Below are positions 12,954 to 22,749 of a stretch of 64,000 bases of DNA, one piece after another. Position 1 is the stretch's first letter, and every line of letters begins with the position of its first letter. Below the pieces are notes generated by a model. The model had not been told where the DNA came from. It made no database searches and saw only the letters and a list, made by a program, of their open reading frames with translations. Source of the DNA: Podocnemis expansa (lineage: Eukaryota > Chordata > Testudines > Podocnemididae); assembly GCA_007922195.1 (NCBI GenBank), contig ML681997.1, forward strand, positions 6,767,156-6,831,155, given 5' to 3'. The position numbers and the translations under genes were made by a program.

Positions 12954-13421
12954 GGCTATGTCTGTACTACCAAAGATATTTCAAAATACTTATTTTGAAA
13001 TGATGATTTGAATTTTAACATTATTTCAAAATTATTATTTTGAAATAGGAGTCCAGGGAAGACTCTTTTTTTCAAAATAAAGAAGGAGTCCCTATTTCAA
13101 AAAGGAAAGTCTTCGCTAGACTCTCTCTTTCAAAATAGGGAAATGCAGTAAAAGGCATAGGACCATTATTTCGAAGAAAGCCAATTCTGCAGCTTGGAAT
13201 GGCTTTTTTTGAAATGACTATTTTGAAAGAATTGCTCTTTGAAATAAATGCAGGTTTAGTTATTTTGAAGTAGAGCTTTGTTATTTTGAAATAATGAAGT
13301 GATTATTCTGAAATACCAAAATGCCTGCATGGACAGGTAAAAAAAAAAATTTTTTTTAAATAAACCTCCTTATTTAAAAAAAAAAACAAAAACAACAAAA
13401 CTTTTCAGTGTAGACATACCC
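12954..13421. mobile_element. Harbinger-like MITE rich in TTTCAAAATAA palindromes
   Basis: The left end 'ggctatgtctgtactacc' pairs with the right end 'cagtgtagacatacc'. The interior is dense in 'tttcaaaata', 'ttttgaaata' and 'tttcgaaga' motifs in both orientations, and an A/T run occurs at 13341-13390. The same architecture recurs at 34053-34508 and 59307-60236, where exact 3-bp duplications are visible. A clear duplication is not readable here. Confidence 0.7.
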
Positions 13422-13959
13422 TATGATACCAATAAGGTATACTCCGGGATATCTGTGACTCTGAAGAATGTGATTTGGTAAGTGTCCTAATGCATAAAGT
13501 CAAGTGCAGTACCTAACCACATGTTTGCAAGTTTTTCTAAAGAGCACTGGTCATGTCTTCTGAGTTGGGGTGTTGCCAAACACGCCCCTTTGTTCCCTTT
13601 GTGCTTGGGAGAAGCTCTCAAAAAACACACAGTTCATTCATTCTCCTTTTTCAAAACTTTCCTTTGCCATGATGCCTGTTAAATAACCAACCAAACCAAA
13701 AACATGACCGTGGTTAGGCGGCTGGTGTGCTGAAACCACTGATGACCATTGACCCATATTTTCTCATGGTTTCCTTGTATGATCTTCCTCCCCCCGTCTT
13801 GTGTCTGCCAAGATGCATTTGTGGTCTCTTGTCTTATACGTAGGTAATATAAATAATGTATTGTAAGCTCATGGGCCAGATAGTCTGTGTTCTGTGTTTG
13901 TATAGTGCCTAGCCTGGTCCACAACTGGGACTCCTATGTAATAAATAGACACATCATCC
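13422..13959. other. Non-coding; short conserved-looking repeat piece near 13885-13945
   Basis: The sequence 'tgtttgtatagtgcctagc' at about 13896 recurs in part at 30437 ('tgtttgtatagggcctagca'). It suggests an old interspersed repeat whose family I cannot name. No gene seen. Confidence 0.4.
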
Positions 13960-14103
13960 CGGTTCTTCAAAGCACCTGGTGAAGTGGGATTTTCTCCCAC
14001 GAAAGCTCATGTGATAGATAAATTTTACTCTTTAAGTGCCACAGGACTCCTTGTTTGTTTTACTCGACTACACTAGCACGGCTGCCCCTTTGGAACTTGT
14101 GAC
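13960..14103 (+). mobile_element. Penelope-like pseudo-LTR
   Basis: This 5'-truncated copy covers the ribozyme-like region through the terminal 'agcacggctgcccctttgg'. Stem II of the hammerhead-like motif is a perfect 6-bp pair (gtggga 13984-13989 with tcccac 13995-14000), and the downstream GAAA (14001-14004) is intact. The CUGANGA box reads CTGGTGA at 13976-13982, a single core change. Confidence 0.75.
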
Positions 14104-15835
14104 GGGCTGTTCTACTTATCGCTGGAATGGCGCCACCGACTGGCAGTTCTGGGGATTAGCTTAGTCCGGTCAAGAGTGGTTACATCCTGTTAGTTCCTCC
14201 TCTGCAGCCTCTCTCTTGCTCTCAGGAACCACAGATGTCCTCTTTGTGACTGAGCCCTTGGGCCAGATCACTAATGTGTTTTCCCCTTCGGAGGATAAGT
14301 GTATCAAGAGACCCGATCTCCAACAGGCTCAGGCAGCCTTCTGCTTCACTGCCTCATAGTGCCACTCCCCGACTGGCTGGCAGGGAAACCTAGGCCCACC
14401 CTTTATTTGATTTCCAGTTCAGTGACCGTCACAGCAACCAAGGGCTGTGCCCTGCATCTTGCTGCCCTTCTCTGAACCACTTTTATACCTCTTGGTCCTC
14501 CCTCCTCCTCTTATTGCACCTCCTCCTTGGAGGCAGCCTTGTTGCGCCTCCTCCCTGGCAGTGATTTTAAGCAATTTGCACCCCACAAAACACGCCTCCC
14601 TCTTCCCAGGGTGTGACTGCAACCTTTCCCAGCAGCCTTTCTGTTGCCAACTTCCAGGCTTAAGGGTTACCACAGGTCCAGGTTTTCCCTCAAATGTCCT
14701 CTTTTTGGGTCCTTCGATCTCTGTTGGGCAGATTTTTGAAATGTGGACAAACGTGCATGATTATTTTTCTTGCTTGTCCTTTTCCCAGCATTGATTCTGT
14801 TAGAGCTGCAGTTCCTAGGTTGCCTGTTTATTGGTTTGCCACCCTTCCTCACCGTTGCTGGCGGAAGCCGGTACTGCCTTTAGAGCTGGGCAGCTGGAGA
14901 GCACTGGCTGCTGGCTGGGTGCCCGCCTTTGAAGGCAGCACTCTGCTAGCCTCAGCGCAGAATTAAGGATGGTATCATATTGACTGTTGAAGTTGTATTG
15001 CAGCGACTCCGGGCACGCATCTTGCAAAGACTTTCATTGATGAGGAGTTGACCCCAGCTGGGAAAGATGCACTCTATACTTGGAAATTACATGGGCACAA
15101 GAGGAAAAGGCACTTATAGGAAAGGACTGGCTGCATGTGAAGAGGTGCATTTAAAATTGATTTACTCGTCCACTCCAGCTGTCCCACCCCCACCAGTGTT
15201 CTCTATTTGGGAACCTGGAAATACGGTAACCCTACTTATCAAGAAAGGCCCCATCTGTTTCTGCAGACACAAGTGAACTTCTTTAATTAGCTGCCTCCAG
15301 CCTAAAGTGCCCCATTTGCGGCCCAATCTGGTTGGGCCCACCTGCTCCAATTTTGCTCCTACAGGGCTAGTGTGAGTACACCCCATCACAACCCTAGATA
15401 TCTAATTTCCAGATGCTCCAAACCCCACTCCAGCCCCCTTTAGTACAGTCCCTCTGGATGCATAATGAACCATGGGCTCTGACCTCTTCTCCTGGGACAG
15501 CACAAACATTCATCTACACAGAAAAGGTAATGCTGCTGCTGGCCTACTGACTGTGACTTCAGACTTAGTTGTGAAAAGGTGGGTCCCAGGCAAATGCACT
15601 AACTGTGTAGTCAAGCTGCTGTCTCTCCCCCAGCCAAGCAAAGGCCACTGCCCTTGTTTAAAGAGTTCCCATGAAGTCCCATGAGAAGGATAATGTTATC
15701 TCTGAATGATCTCATAAACCCATCAACTGACAGAAATCTCAAGAGGATTAGCACAAATACCTTGTTTCCTTTCTGTGGAAGGGAAAAAAACCAGGCTTCA
15801 CTCCTATTTAGTGAGGGCCGTTTGACTGACAGATG
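14104..15835. other. Non-coding, locally GC-richer; possible transposon piece at 14660-14760
   Basis: Open frames of up to 115 codons at 14447-15027 overlap on both strands and lack recognisable domains. The text 'gggttaccacaggtccag' and 'aaatgtcctctttttgg' at 14663-14710 resembles 63134-63190 ('gggttaccagatgtctgg', 'catgtcctcctttttg'), so a shared repeat is likely but unnamed. Confidence 0.4.
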
Positions 15836-16262
15836 GTGGGCTTGTTGAGGGTTTTTTCAATTTATGCATCTTTGTCAATTCACTTCTAACACCTTGATTT
15901 CTTTTCCTTTTTATTGATTATTTACATGGGCTGTAATTTCATATTCTGGCCATCTGGGCTGTATAAAGGTCTGAAAAAGTGTGCTTTGCATGTCAATTGA
16001 TAATAAAAGCAGCGTGTTAGCTGTGATTTTTAGCACAGAATAAAGCCAGTGCATGAAAGCAGTGAGCTGCTGTGGCAATTACCTGCTCACACAGAGCGCT
16101 GTGTATGTCGGAGAGAGAACAGGTGGACAGATGATGGAGCAGTGCTAGAAAGTGGAAGAGGCTTGTAAAGCAAAGCAAATCAAATGGAAGGCCAAACCAA
16201 ATAGCTATATCCCCCATCTGGCTGACTGACTTAATTGACAGTTACCTTGCCAGAGCACCAGA
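15836..16262. promoter_or_regulatory. Candidate conserved non-coding (enhancer-like) block
   Basis: This unique-looking AT-rich block contains several homeodomain/TALE-type core motifs: 'tgactgacagatgg' at about 15823-15836, 'ttttattgattatttacatg' near 15910, 'gtcaattgataataaaagc' near 15992 and 'cttaattgacagttac' near 16231. There are no repeat ends and no coding frame on the plus strand. The call rests on motif density alone, and conservation was not tested. Confidence 0.3.
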
Positions 16263-16748
16263 GGGAGGATGAAATTTAAGAGGCCATAAACTGGTGGATC
16301 TGGCTGCTGGGGACTAGCTATGGCATGGATGGGGATTGCCTCTGTAGCAGAGTTGGAATAACAACTCTGGGCTTCCTCCACTTGGAGTCACTAATGTGGG
16401 AGGTGTGCTAAGGCTGAGGAAGGTATAGGCCAGAGAACTACTATACTTTGATTCTTCTTGGCTGCTAGACTAGTACTTTTGGATTATGCTGGATAAATGT
16501 AATATAGTCCTCCTTGCAAAGAACCAAGGAATGTTTTTTGAAGTCCTTATTCTTAGAGTCCATCTGCCCTACAAACTGTTGATGCAAGTTATGTCAGTAC
16601 TGAGCCTGTGCAGTTAGTATCAAAGGGGGCAGCTGTGTTAGTCTAGTTCAGCAAAACAATCAATCCAGGGATACCATCACAGGTCCCAGCCACATCAGCC
16701 ACACCACCAGGGGCTCATCACCTGCCCAACCACTAATGTGATATATGC

Positions 16749-17039
16749 CAGCAATGCTCCTCTGTCATGTACCTTGGGCAAACTGGACTGTCCCTGCACA
16801 AAAAGATAAATGAAAACAAATTGGACATCAAAAATGGCAATATCCATTAACCAGTAGGAGAACACTTCAATCTCCATGGACACTCAGTAGCAGAATTGAA
16901 AGTCACCCTACTTCAACAAAGAAACTTCAGAAACAGACTTCAGTGTGAAACTGCAGAGCTGGAGCTGATTTGCAAGCTTGACACAGTCAGACTGTGTCTG
17001 AACAGGGACTTGCAATGTTTAGCACATTATGAAAAGTAA
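16749..17039 (+). pseudogene. GIY-YIG endonuclease domain remnant of a Penelope-like element
   Basis: In one frame the translation shows a Cys-Ser-Ser-Val then 'MYLGQTGLSL' block, which matches the GIY-YIG nuclease strand as found in Penelope elements (Y-[IVL]-G-[QE]-T). It continues to 'PVGEHFNLHGHSV' and 'ETAELELICKLD', the conserved C-terminal part. In autonomous elements this domain nicks target DNA to prime reverse transcription. The copy is dead: a 7-base-scale deletion shortly upstream puts the preceding Cys-containing segment in another frame, a stop lies before 'PVGEHF', and no reverse transcriptase precedes it. The ORF ends with TAA at 17037-17039, just before the 3' UTR. Confidence 0.75.
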
Positions 17040-17182
17040 TTGTCCCTGTTCACACATTCTCACCTTCTAATCAGCTGGTGTGAATGGGTCTCATCTACCC
17101 TAACTGAATTGATTTTGTTAACACTTGCCCTTCTCCATCCTCACACGTGTATATAGACCTCTCAACTGTAGTTTCCACTTCA

Positions 17183-17223
17183 TGTATCTGATGAAGTGGG
17201 TTGGAGCCCATCAAAGCTTATGC
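17183..17223 (+). ncRNA. Hammerhead-ribozyme-like motif (degenerate copy)
   Basis: The order is stem I strand (tgtat), CTGATGA (17188-17194), one extra A, stem II gtggg (17196-17200) pairing with ccca(t), CAAA (17212-17215, expected GAAA), gctt, and atgc. The atgc pairs back to gtat through one wobble. Penelope-like elements are known to carry type I hammerheads in their pseudo-LTRs. The G12 position is mutated here and an extra A separates the box from stem II, so self-cleavage of this copy is unlikely. Confidence 0.45.
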
Positions 17224-17639
17224 TCAAAGAAATTTGTTAGACTTTAAGGGCTCTCATTTTTACAGAACAAACAAGGAGTCTGATGGCACTTAAAAGACTA
17301 ACATATTTGTGCAGTTAATGTATCACTTGTGTGTGTGCATGCTTGACTTGCATTGGCAGGGTGTACGCTCAGGAGTGCTTGTTCCCATGTCTGCTGAGGT
17401 GCACCGTGGAAAGGTATCTCTGTGCGCAGCTCACCACTGGCCAGTGTGCTGTCTTATGGGAAGTTTGGGCAATGCATGGTTAGACAGAAACAAGTTGCAC
17501 AGGGGTTACGGGAAGCAAGGGATCAACTTCCCCTTGTGCTGCTGTCTTGTATATAAGAAACCATTTATAAGACTCTTAATACCAAAATGACAAAATTGTG
17601 ATGATTCTTGTAAGATATGCCATGTCAGGTATCTTAGGA

Positions 17640-18560
17640 AAAGTTATACTTTTCTGAGCATGATATTATTGTTTATGTATATATGTATCATCTTTGTATG
17701 GTAAATTATGGTTACGTGTGATATATTTGTATTCAAACACTTGTGCTGTTCTCCTGGGTTAAATCCTGCATCCCAGGTAGATTAGCAGAAGCATTGATGA
17801 CTCATCGAGGGCAATCAGTGATCCACAGCTCAGGGAGAGAAGCCACAGGCTACAATTCAGGACACATAGAGACGTGCCTGTGAACAGGGCACTCCAAGTG
17901 CTTTTCCATGCCCATGTGCTGTGGGCTTGTATTGGAAAGCAGCTGCATAGCAAAAGGACATAGAAGGCAGCTGCACGACCTCCATGAAGTCTTCATTTCT
18001 GCTTCCTACCTTTGGATCAACTGGTCTACATCTGAAGCTGTGGAACAAAGGATTGGGACCTATCCAGGTGCTGAATGTACACCAGAGGAATGGTACAAGT
18101 ATATTCCACAGTTCTGCCAGTAATCTGATATACATGGACTTTAAAGTCATTTGTAGGTGTTTGATTTGACCATATAACATCTCTCTTCTTGTTTATTTCT
18201 TTTCTTTTTATAATAAACCTTTCATCTTAGTTACGAAAGGATTGGTTGGCAATGTGGTATTTTGGATAAGATCCAAACATGTTGACTTGGTAATGTGGCT
18301 GATCCTTTCAGGTTAGGAGAAAATTTTGATAAAGGGAGTAGAGTTGTAGGTAACTTATGTCTTTGCTGGACCTATTTGCTGACTGGGAGCCAGAGACTGA
18401 AATACACAGCACCCTTTATTGTAACTTCTTGTTTTAGTTTCTTGATAACCAGTATGGGAAGTCAGGAGCACAGTTTATTTATTACTTGTTGGTCAATCTA
18501 ACTTCAGTGTTAGCCACCAGTTTTGAGACAATCTGATCTCCTTTTGCACCCTGACCTCAC
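17640..18560 (+). mobile_element. LTR-like sequence, plus orientation
   Basis: This segment includes 'cctatccaggtgctgaatg', 'atggactttaaagtcatttg', a polyadenylation-type 'taataaacctttcatc' and 'aatgtggtattttggataag'. The same landmarks occur in the same order, reverse complemented, at 19800-20600. An LTR with its poly(A) signal is the simplest reading. No gag/pol is attached, and ends and family are uncertain. Confidence 0.45.
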
Positions 18561-18612
18561 CTTGGGATTTTCAGGTGGGTTCTCCTAGGCATGTATGAGT
18601 TATATCCATTAT

Positions 18613-19345
18613 GCAAAAAAAGCAAGGAGTCTGGTGGCACTTAAAGACTAACAGATTTATTTATCACATGAGCTTTCATGGGAGAAAATCCTACTTTGTC
18701 AGATGCTTTGAAGAGGGGGAATTTACAGAATGGGATGAAAATAAATGCAGGGGACTGTAAGACATGGGATCAGGTCATACTGCAACAGCAAATCAGAGCA
18801 TTTGTAAGGATTCAAATTCCAGGAAACAGCACACAGGGGAGGGTGAAGTCAAATTACCTGTTATAATGTGAAAAGAATCCACAGTCACAATTAAGTCCTG
18901 CTTTCACACAATTTAATTTGCATATTAGTTGGATTTCAGCTGTTTCTCTTTGAAGTCTTGATATTCAAAGAGAAACAGCCGAAATCCAACTAATATGCAA
19001 ATTAGATTGTTTGAAAGCAGGACTTAATTGTGACTGTGGATTCTTTTCACATTATAACAGGTAATTTGACTTCACCCTCCCAATGTACTGTTTCCTAGAA
19101 GTTGAATCCTTACAAATGCTCTGATTTGCTGTTGCAGTATGACCTGATCCCCTGTCTTACACTCCCCTGCATTTATTTTCACCCCATTCTGTAAGTTCCC
19201 CCTCTTCAAAGCATCTGACGAAGTGGGATTTTTCTCGCACAAAAGCTCATGCGATAATAAATCTGTTAGTCTTTAAGTGCCAAAAGACTCTTGCTTATTT
19301 TTGCTTTACTAGACTAACACGGCTGCCCCTCTGGAACCCACTACG
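18613..19345 (+). mobile_element. Inverted (palindromic) pair of Penelope-like 3' ends
   Basis: The left arm 18613-18954 and right arm 18964-19303 are near-identical reverse complements about 340 bp long, separated by a 9-bp loop (gtcttgata). The right arm is in sense orientation. It begins inside the endonuclease C-terminus (translation LQRETAEIQLICKLD) and runs through the 3' UTR, hammerhead-like core (19211-19252) and pseudo-LTR to 'ctaacacggctgcccc'. The left arm lacks the last ~40 bp. Two 5'-truncated copies are thus fused tail to tail at the same internal point. A transcript would fold into one long hairpin. Confidence 0.8.
19211..19252 (+). ncRNA. Hammerhead-ribozyme-like motif (degenerate copy)
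   Basis: The motif runs gcat (stem I), CTGACGA (19215-19221), an extra A, gtggga (19223-19228) pairing with tcgcac with one mismatch, AAAA (19241-19244, expected GAAA), gctc, and atgc. The final atgc is a perfect complement of gcat. The GAAA box has lost its G. The mirror-image copy in the left arm is on the minus strand. Confidence 0.45.
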
Positions 19346-19799
19346 CAGTTTTCTCCACCCCATAATTCTTGTGCATATTTTGAAAATCCAGTGAACCTGT
19401 GCAGGACAGCTAATTCTCTTCTGCTATGCAGGAACATGACTCTCAGCCATGAGGAAGATGAAGTGGATAGATTTGTATCAATGGGGTTCTTAAATTGTAG
19501 TGCACTCATAGATAGCATCCAGATCTCTTTTTGGCACTGCACCTTTCTGCTACAGAGTACAGAAACAGAAACAACTCTTTTTCTATGTTTATGCAAGTGC
19601 TGGTGGATCACCCAGGATGTTTCACTGACACAAGCTGTGACTCGGGTCTCCTGGGATAATTACCTGAATATGCAAAAAACAGGGCAAGCTGCAAAACTGA
19701 GAGCCAAACTCCCCAAACACTGATGGGTGGTACTTAAACCAGTCTCCAAGTCTGTAACAATAAAGTTTCTGATTCCCCATACCAGTTACCAAGAAACAT
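19346..19799. other. Non-coding sequence between palindrome and LTR-like repeat
   Basis: Open frames of about 100-110 codons on both strands at 19309-19723 overlap each other. The minus one runs into the Penelope terminus. No recognisable protein domain. Confidence 0.45.
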
Positions 19800-20600
19800 A
19801 ACAAAGCATAAACAGCCCCCTTGATTGCACATCCGCCTCTGTGGCCCTCAACTAGCCCCTGGATCTCTTAAAGAAATAGGTTTGCCTGACCCCAAAGGGC
19901 CAGCCACATTATATAGAACAATATAGGTTTGGATCTTACCCAAAATACCACACTGCCAGCCAATCTTTTAAGTTTAATATAAAAGAAAAGAAACAAAATG
20001 TGAGAGGTGTTAAAGGCTCAAAGTGAATGACATACATACAAATGATTTAAAGTCCATATAAAGCAAGTCCTTTGAAGAATTTGGAGTTAGCAGGTATGTC
20101 CAATTTCTTTGATAGATTCCCAGCACCTGGATGGGCCTCAGTACTTTGTCCAGGTGCAGATGAATAGTTTCAGAGATGGGTGTTGGTTGTCGACAGGAGA
20201 TTGAAGACAAAATGGAGTTGTTTCTGCTGCCCTTTATGACCTTTGGCCTTCCCCATAACGTGGAGTTTTTGCGAATCAAAAGGGAGTTGAGTCACATGGA
20301 CAAGTTCTAGTGGCTCAAAAGGTTTCTCCTTGGGCCCACTATACGTGAGAGTTTCCTTAATGGACCATGAAGGAGACAAAGGCTGTAGCTATCCAGCCTG
20401 GAAAGTGTCCCAAGATCAAAAAACTTGAAACACAAATAGAACAAACATATTCTTAACTTCTAATTCTGATATGACACCTACATATAAACCATAGAATCAT
20501 TCCGAGCAGATTACAACCTTTCTATTGATACCAAACATGGCATATCACACATGGATTATTGCAATATGACATATCATTGATAGGAAAAACAGTCATAAAT
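19800..20600 (-). mobile_element. LTR-like sequence, minus orientation
   Basis: Its reverse complement repeats the landmarks of 17640-18560: 'catccaggtgctggg', 'atatggactttaaatc', 'agtgtggtattttgggtaag' and 'aatgtggctggccc'. The two copies face each other across the Penelope palindrome. Divergence is substantial, with many small indels, so they are independent old insertions or an old inverted duplication. Confidence 0.45.
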
Positions 20601-22340
20601 GATCCCCTAAATCTAGACATCATCACATCAGTGTTGACTGGTCAGGGAAAGTGCATAATGCTTGCATCTTTAAGAACGTAGGACTTTTCAGAATGCTGCA
20701 AGCAAAGACCTTCTTTCTTGACTGACAGATTACCTTTTGCAATGTTGAAGTGTCAGTAATGATCAGATCCAGCCTGTAACTTGCTCCCCTGGTTCATGAA
20801 GTCATACATGGCCACCTTGACAGTAACAGGGAAGATTCAACTAGCTTAGCAGGTGCAGGATGACTGTTGAAAATGCTTGGCATAGGTAGAAGAGGTACTG
20901 GTGTTTACTGACCAGAGTGGATCAATGTGAGAAGATATCCCAGAGGTTATAGCTATCTGCTGTGTCCTGCATGATATATGTGAAGCAAAGGGAGGAGGAG
21001 GGATGCAGCCCTTGATGCCATGTGGGATGCTGAGGGTGTGTGTGTAGGGAGATGTTTTGTGGCAGTTCTTTATGACTTGCAAAAGGGGGCAAGCACAGGA
21101 TCGTTGAACCTGTGGGTTTACAAGAGTCTGCAGCGTTTGTGTTTGCTGCCAGAGAAGCCCCATTATGTTCTGGTGCAGCTCCCTCCACTTTTCCTACTGG
21201 GACTTTTAGCCTTTTCATCTATCTGCTCTTTCCGTCTCAATACAGTCTGTGATATTCATCCTCCAAGCTATCCATCACAGTCTGATACACCAGAGGCATG
21301 CAGGATCTCACAGAGCATGCCATCTTGAGTCCTCCCTCACATCCTGCTCTCACCTGAGGCTGTGGATTGGAAAGCACCTTGAGGCTGCAAAAGTAGCAGC
21401 AGATAAAAGGTATCATGTCAGTATAGTCACAGTGTAAAGTGACAGGATTCAGAGGTCCCTTCTCTTGCTCTCCTAAAGCTTTAAGCCAGACATGAACATT
21501 GACACTTCTGCTGCAGCATGCTTGTGCATTTTGCCACTCACAGCACCAGCTGTGGTGAGAAGGCGTGGCAGGGATGAGGGAAATAAAGGAGGGAATTGAT
21601 GGGTTATGTGAAGCCATACGTAGAGGGGAAGGGCACAGAATATTGGTACCACTTTCCACAGGCAGTGGTGATTTTAGCTGAAAGCTTGCTCATGAGTTTA
21701 ACAAAAGCCCAGAGAGCACAGTGACTGCGAGGGTGCCTTCTGAAGTTATCGCTGATTGTCATGCGAAAGAGTCCACCACAGAGACAGATATAAGGCTGCC
21801 CTCTTTAGAAACCTTCAGGAGATGATTGCAGAGCACCTCCATGAAAATTTTTATCAAGATTCTCGGAAAGATTCCAGGGACATCCCTGTGTACATTAACA
21901 AACCGTTTTGCATGGCTCTCCTGCCTCTGTAGGGGAATGAAAAGCAGATAACTCTGCCTCCTATTGTTTCCTGTTACCTCTTCTAGTATGAGTAACTTAC
22001 TGAAAAATTGATAGCTTTGTCCTGTTAAGTTGGGGATGCAATGAGTGAAGTGTGTAAATGTGGCTTTGTTTTAATGGTAAATTATTTCTTGAATAAGCAC
22101 TTGTCAAGGGGAAATCCTGAAATACTCCATTTCAATACATTCCTAGTGGCTATTCATTCATAGATTTATTTTCTTGCTCCTCAGAAAGTGACTTTAGGAG
22201 ATCTATTGTGAGTCATTGCTAACTGAGTTACCATGTTAGTAACATCTCTCTTGCCCTTAATCTTTTCTGTTGTTTGAGACCAATACCACTAGCTTCTTTG
22301 ATGGTATGGTGGACAAGTGAAGTGAGTCAGCGTGACCATG
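20601..22340. other. Non-coding; decayed, possibly transposon-derived frames
   Basis: Minus-strand open frames at 20846-21659 (up to 140 codons) run close together in different frames. Fragments such as 'QTQTLQTLV' loosely recall proteins encoded by large DNA transposons, but I cannot name a domain. No terminal repeats were found. Confidence 0.3.
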
Positions 22341-22343
22341 CTC

Positions 22344-22349
22344 TTTATT
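22344..22349 (-). promoter_or_regulatory. Possible poly(A) signal downstream of the 22459-22746 frame
   Basis: AATAAA on the minus strand (plus: tttatt), about 110 bp after the TGA. This hexamer is common by chance in AT-rich DNA. Confidence 0.2.
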
Positions 22350-22458
22350 GCTACTCACAGCGTCCAGGATGGCAAACTAGAACTTTGAAAAGAGATTTTG
22401 CCAGTGTAGGGAAGATCCATCAAGAATGAAGCAGGAGGTGGGGCAGAACCCAGCAAGG

Positions 22459-22746
22459 TCAAATATACTCATAGGTGCCATGGTAGTCTCCTTCCTTATC
22501 ACGCAGAGCTAAGTGACCATATCGCATGTCCACTGTGCAGCAGATTTTCTCAGTTGGAGGCTTAAAGTGGAAAGCTGGGAGGCTGGCTGCTTCTGGTATC
22601 TTGTCCAGCCCAATCTTCCATAAGTCAAAAGAAGACTGCTGCTTCTGCACAATGAAGTCCACAGCATGTTTACTCATCTTCAAGGCATGGCTGAGAACTA
22701 ATGTTTTACCGCCTCTGATTTTACCTTTCTGCCTGCCTCTGGCGGC
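22459..22746 (-). CDS. Unidentified 95-codon open frame, possible exon or retrocopy
   Basis: The minus strand is open from just after a TAA (22747-22749) to a TGA at 22459-22461. There is no ATG at the beginning; the first ATG-type start gives 'MSKHAVDF', and the frame ends 'DYHGTYEYI'. The composition is balanced, unlike the repeat shadows around it. An AATAAA on the same strand lies at 22344-22349, about 110 bp past the stop. That would suit a terminal exon or processed retrocopy. I do not recognise the protein and see no matching frames nearby on either strand. Chance is possible at this length. Confidence 0.25.
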   Translation of the reverse strand, partial: AARGRQKGKIRGGKTLVLSHALKMSKHAVDFIVQKQQSSFDLWKIGLDKIPEAASLPAFHFKPPTEKICCTVDMRYGHLALRDKEGDYHGTYEYI

Positions 22747-22749
22747 TTA

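Larger units (their letters stand above)
16623..17307 (+). mobile_element. Penelope-like element copy with 3' endonuclease, UTR and pseudo-LTR
   Basis: The copy opens with an antisense pseudo-LTR terminus ('ggcagctgtgttagtctagt', 16628 on). It then carries a GIY-YIG endonuclease remnant, a 3' UTR, the hammerhead-like core (17183-17223) and sense pseudo-LTR sequence, and closes with another antisense piece ('aaggagtctgatggcactta'). Both sides are flanked by tgtgcagtta (16607-16616 and 17308-17317), and the following bases are also similar (gtatca against atgtatca). This indicates a target-site duplication of at least 10 bp. Mixed inverted and direct pseudo-LTR pieces are typical of Penelope-like elements. 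Confidence 0.8.

Noticed and set aside
13960..19345. First read as a tRNA-derived SINE because of the 'gttagtctagt' terminus
   Set aside because: No proper A and B boxes at pol III spacing, and the 5' part translates as the Penelope endonuclease C-terminus, so it is a retroelement 3' end.
21237..21659. 140-aa minus-strand ORF, considered as a Harbinger accessory protein
   Set aside because: Only vague compositional resemblance; no SANT/Myb-type Trp pattern seen.
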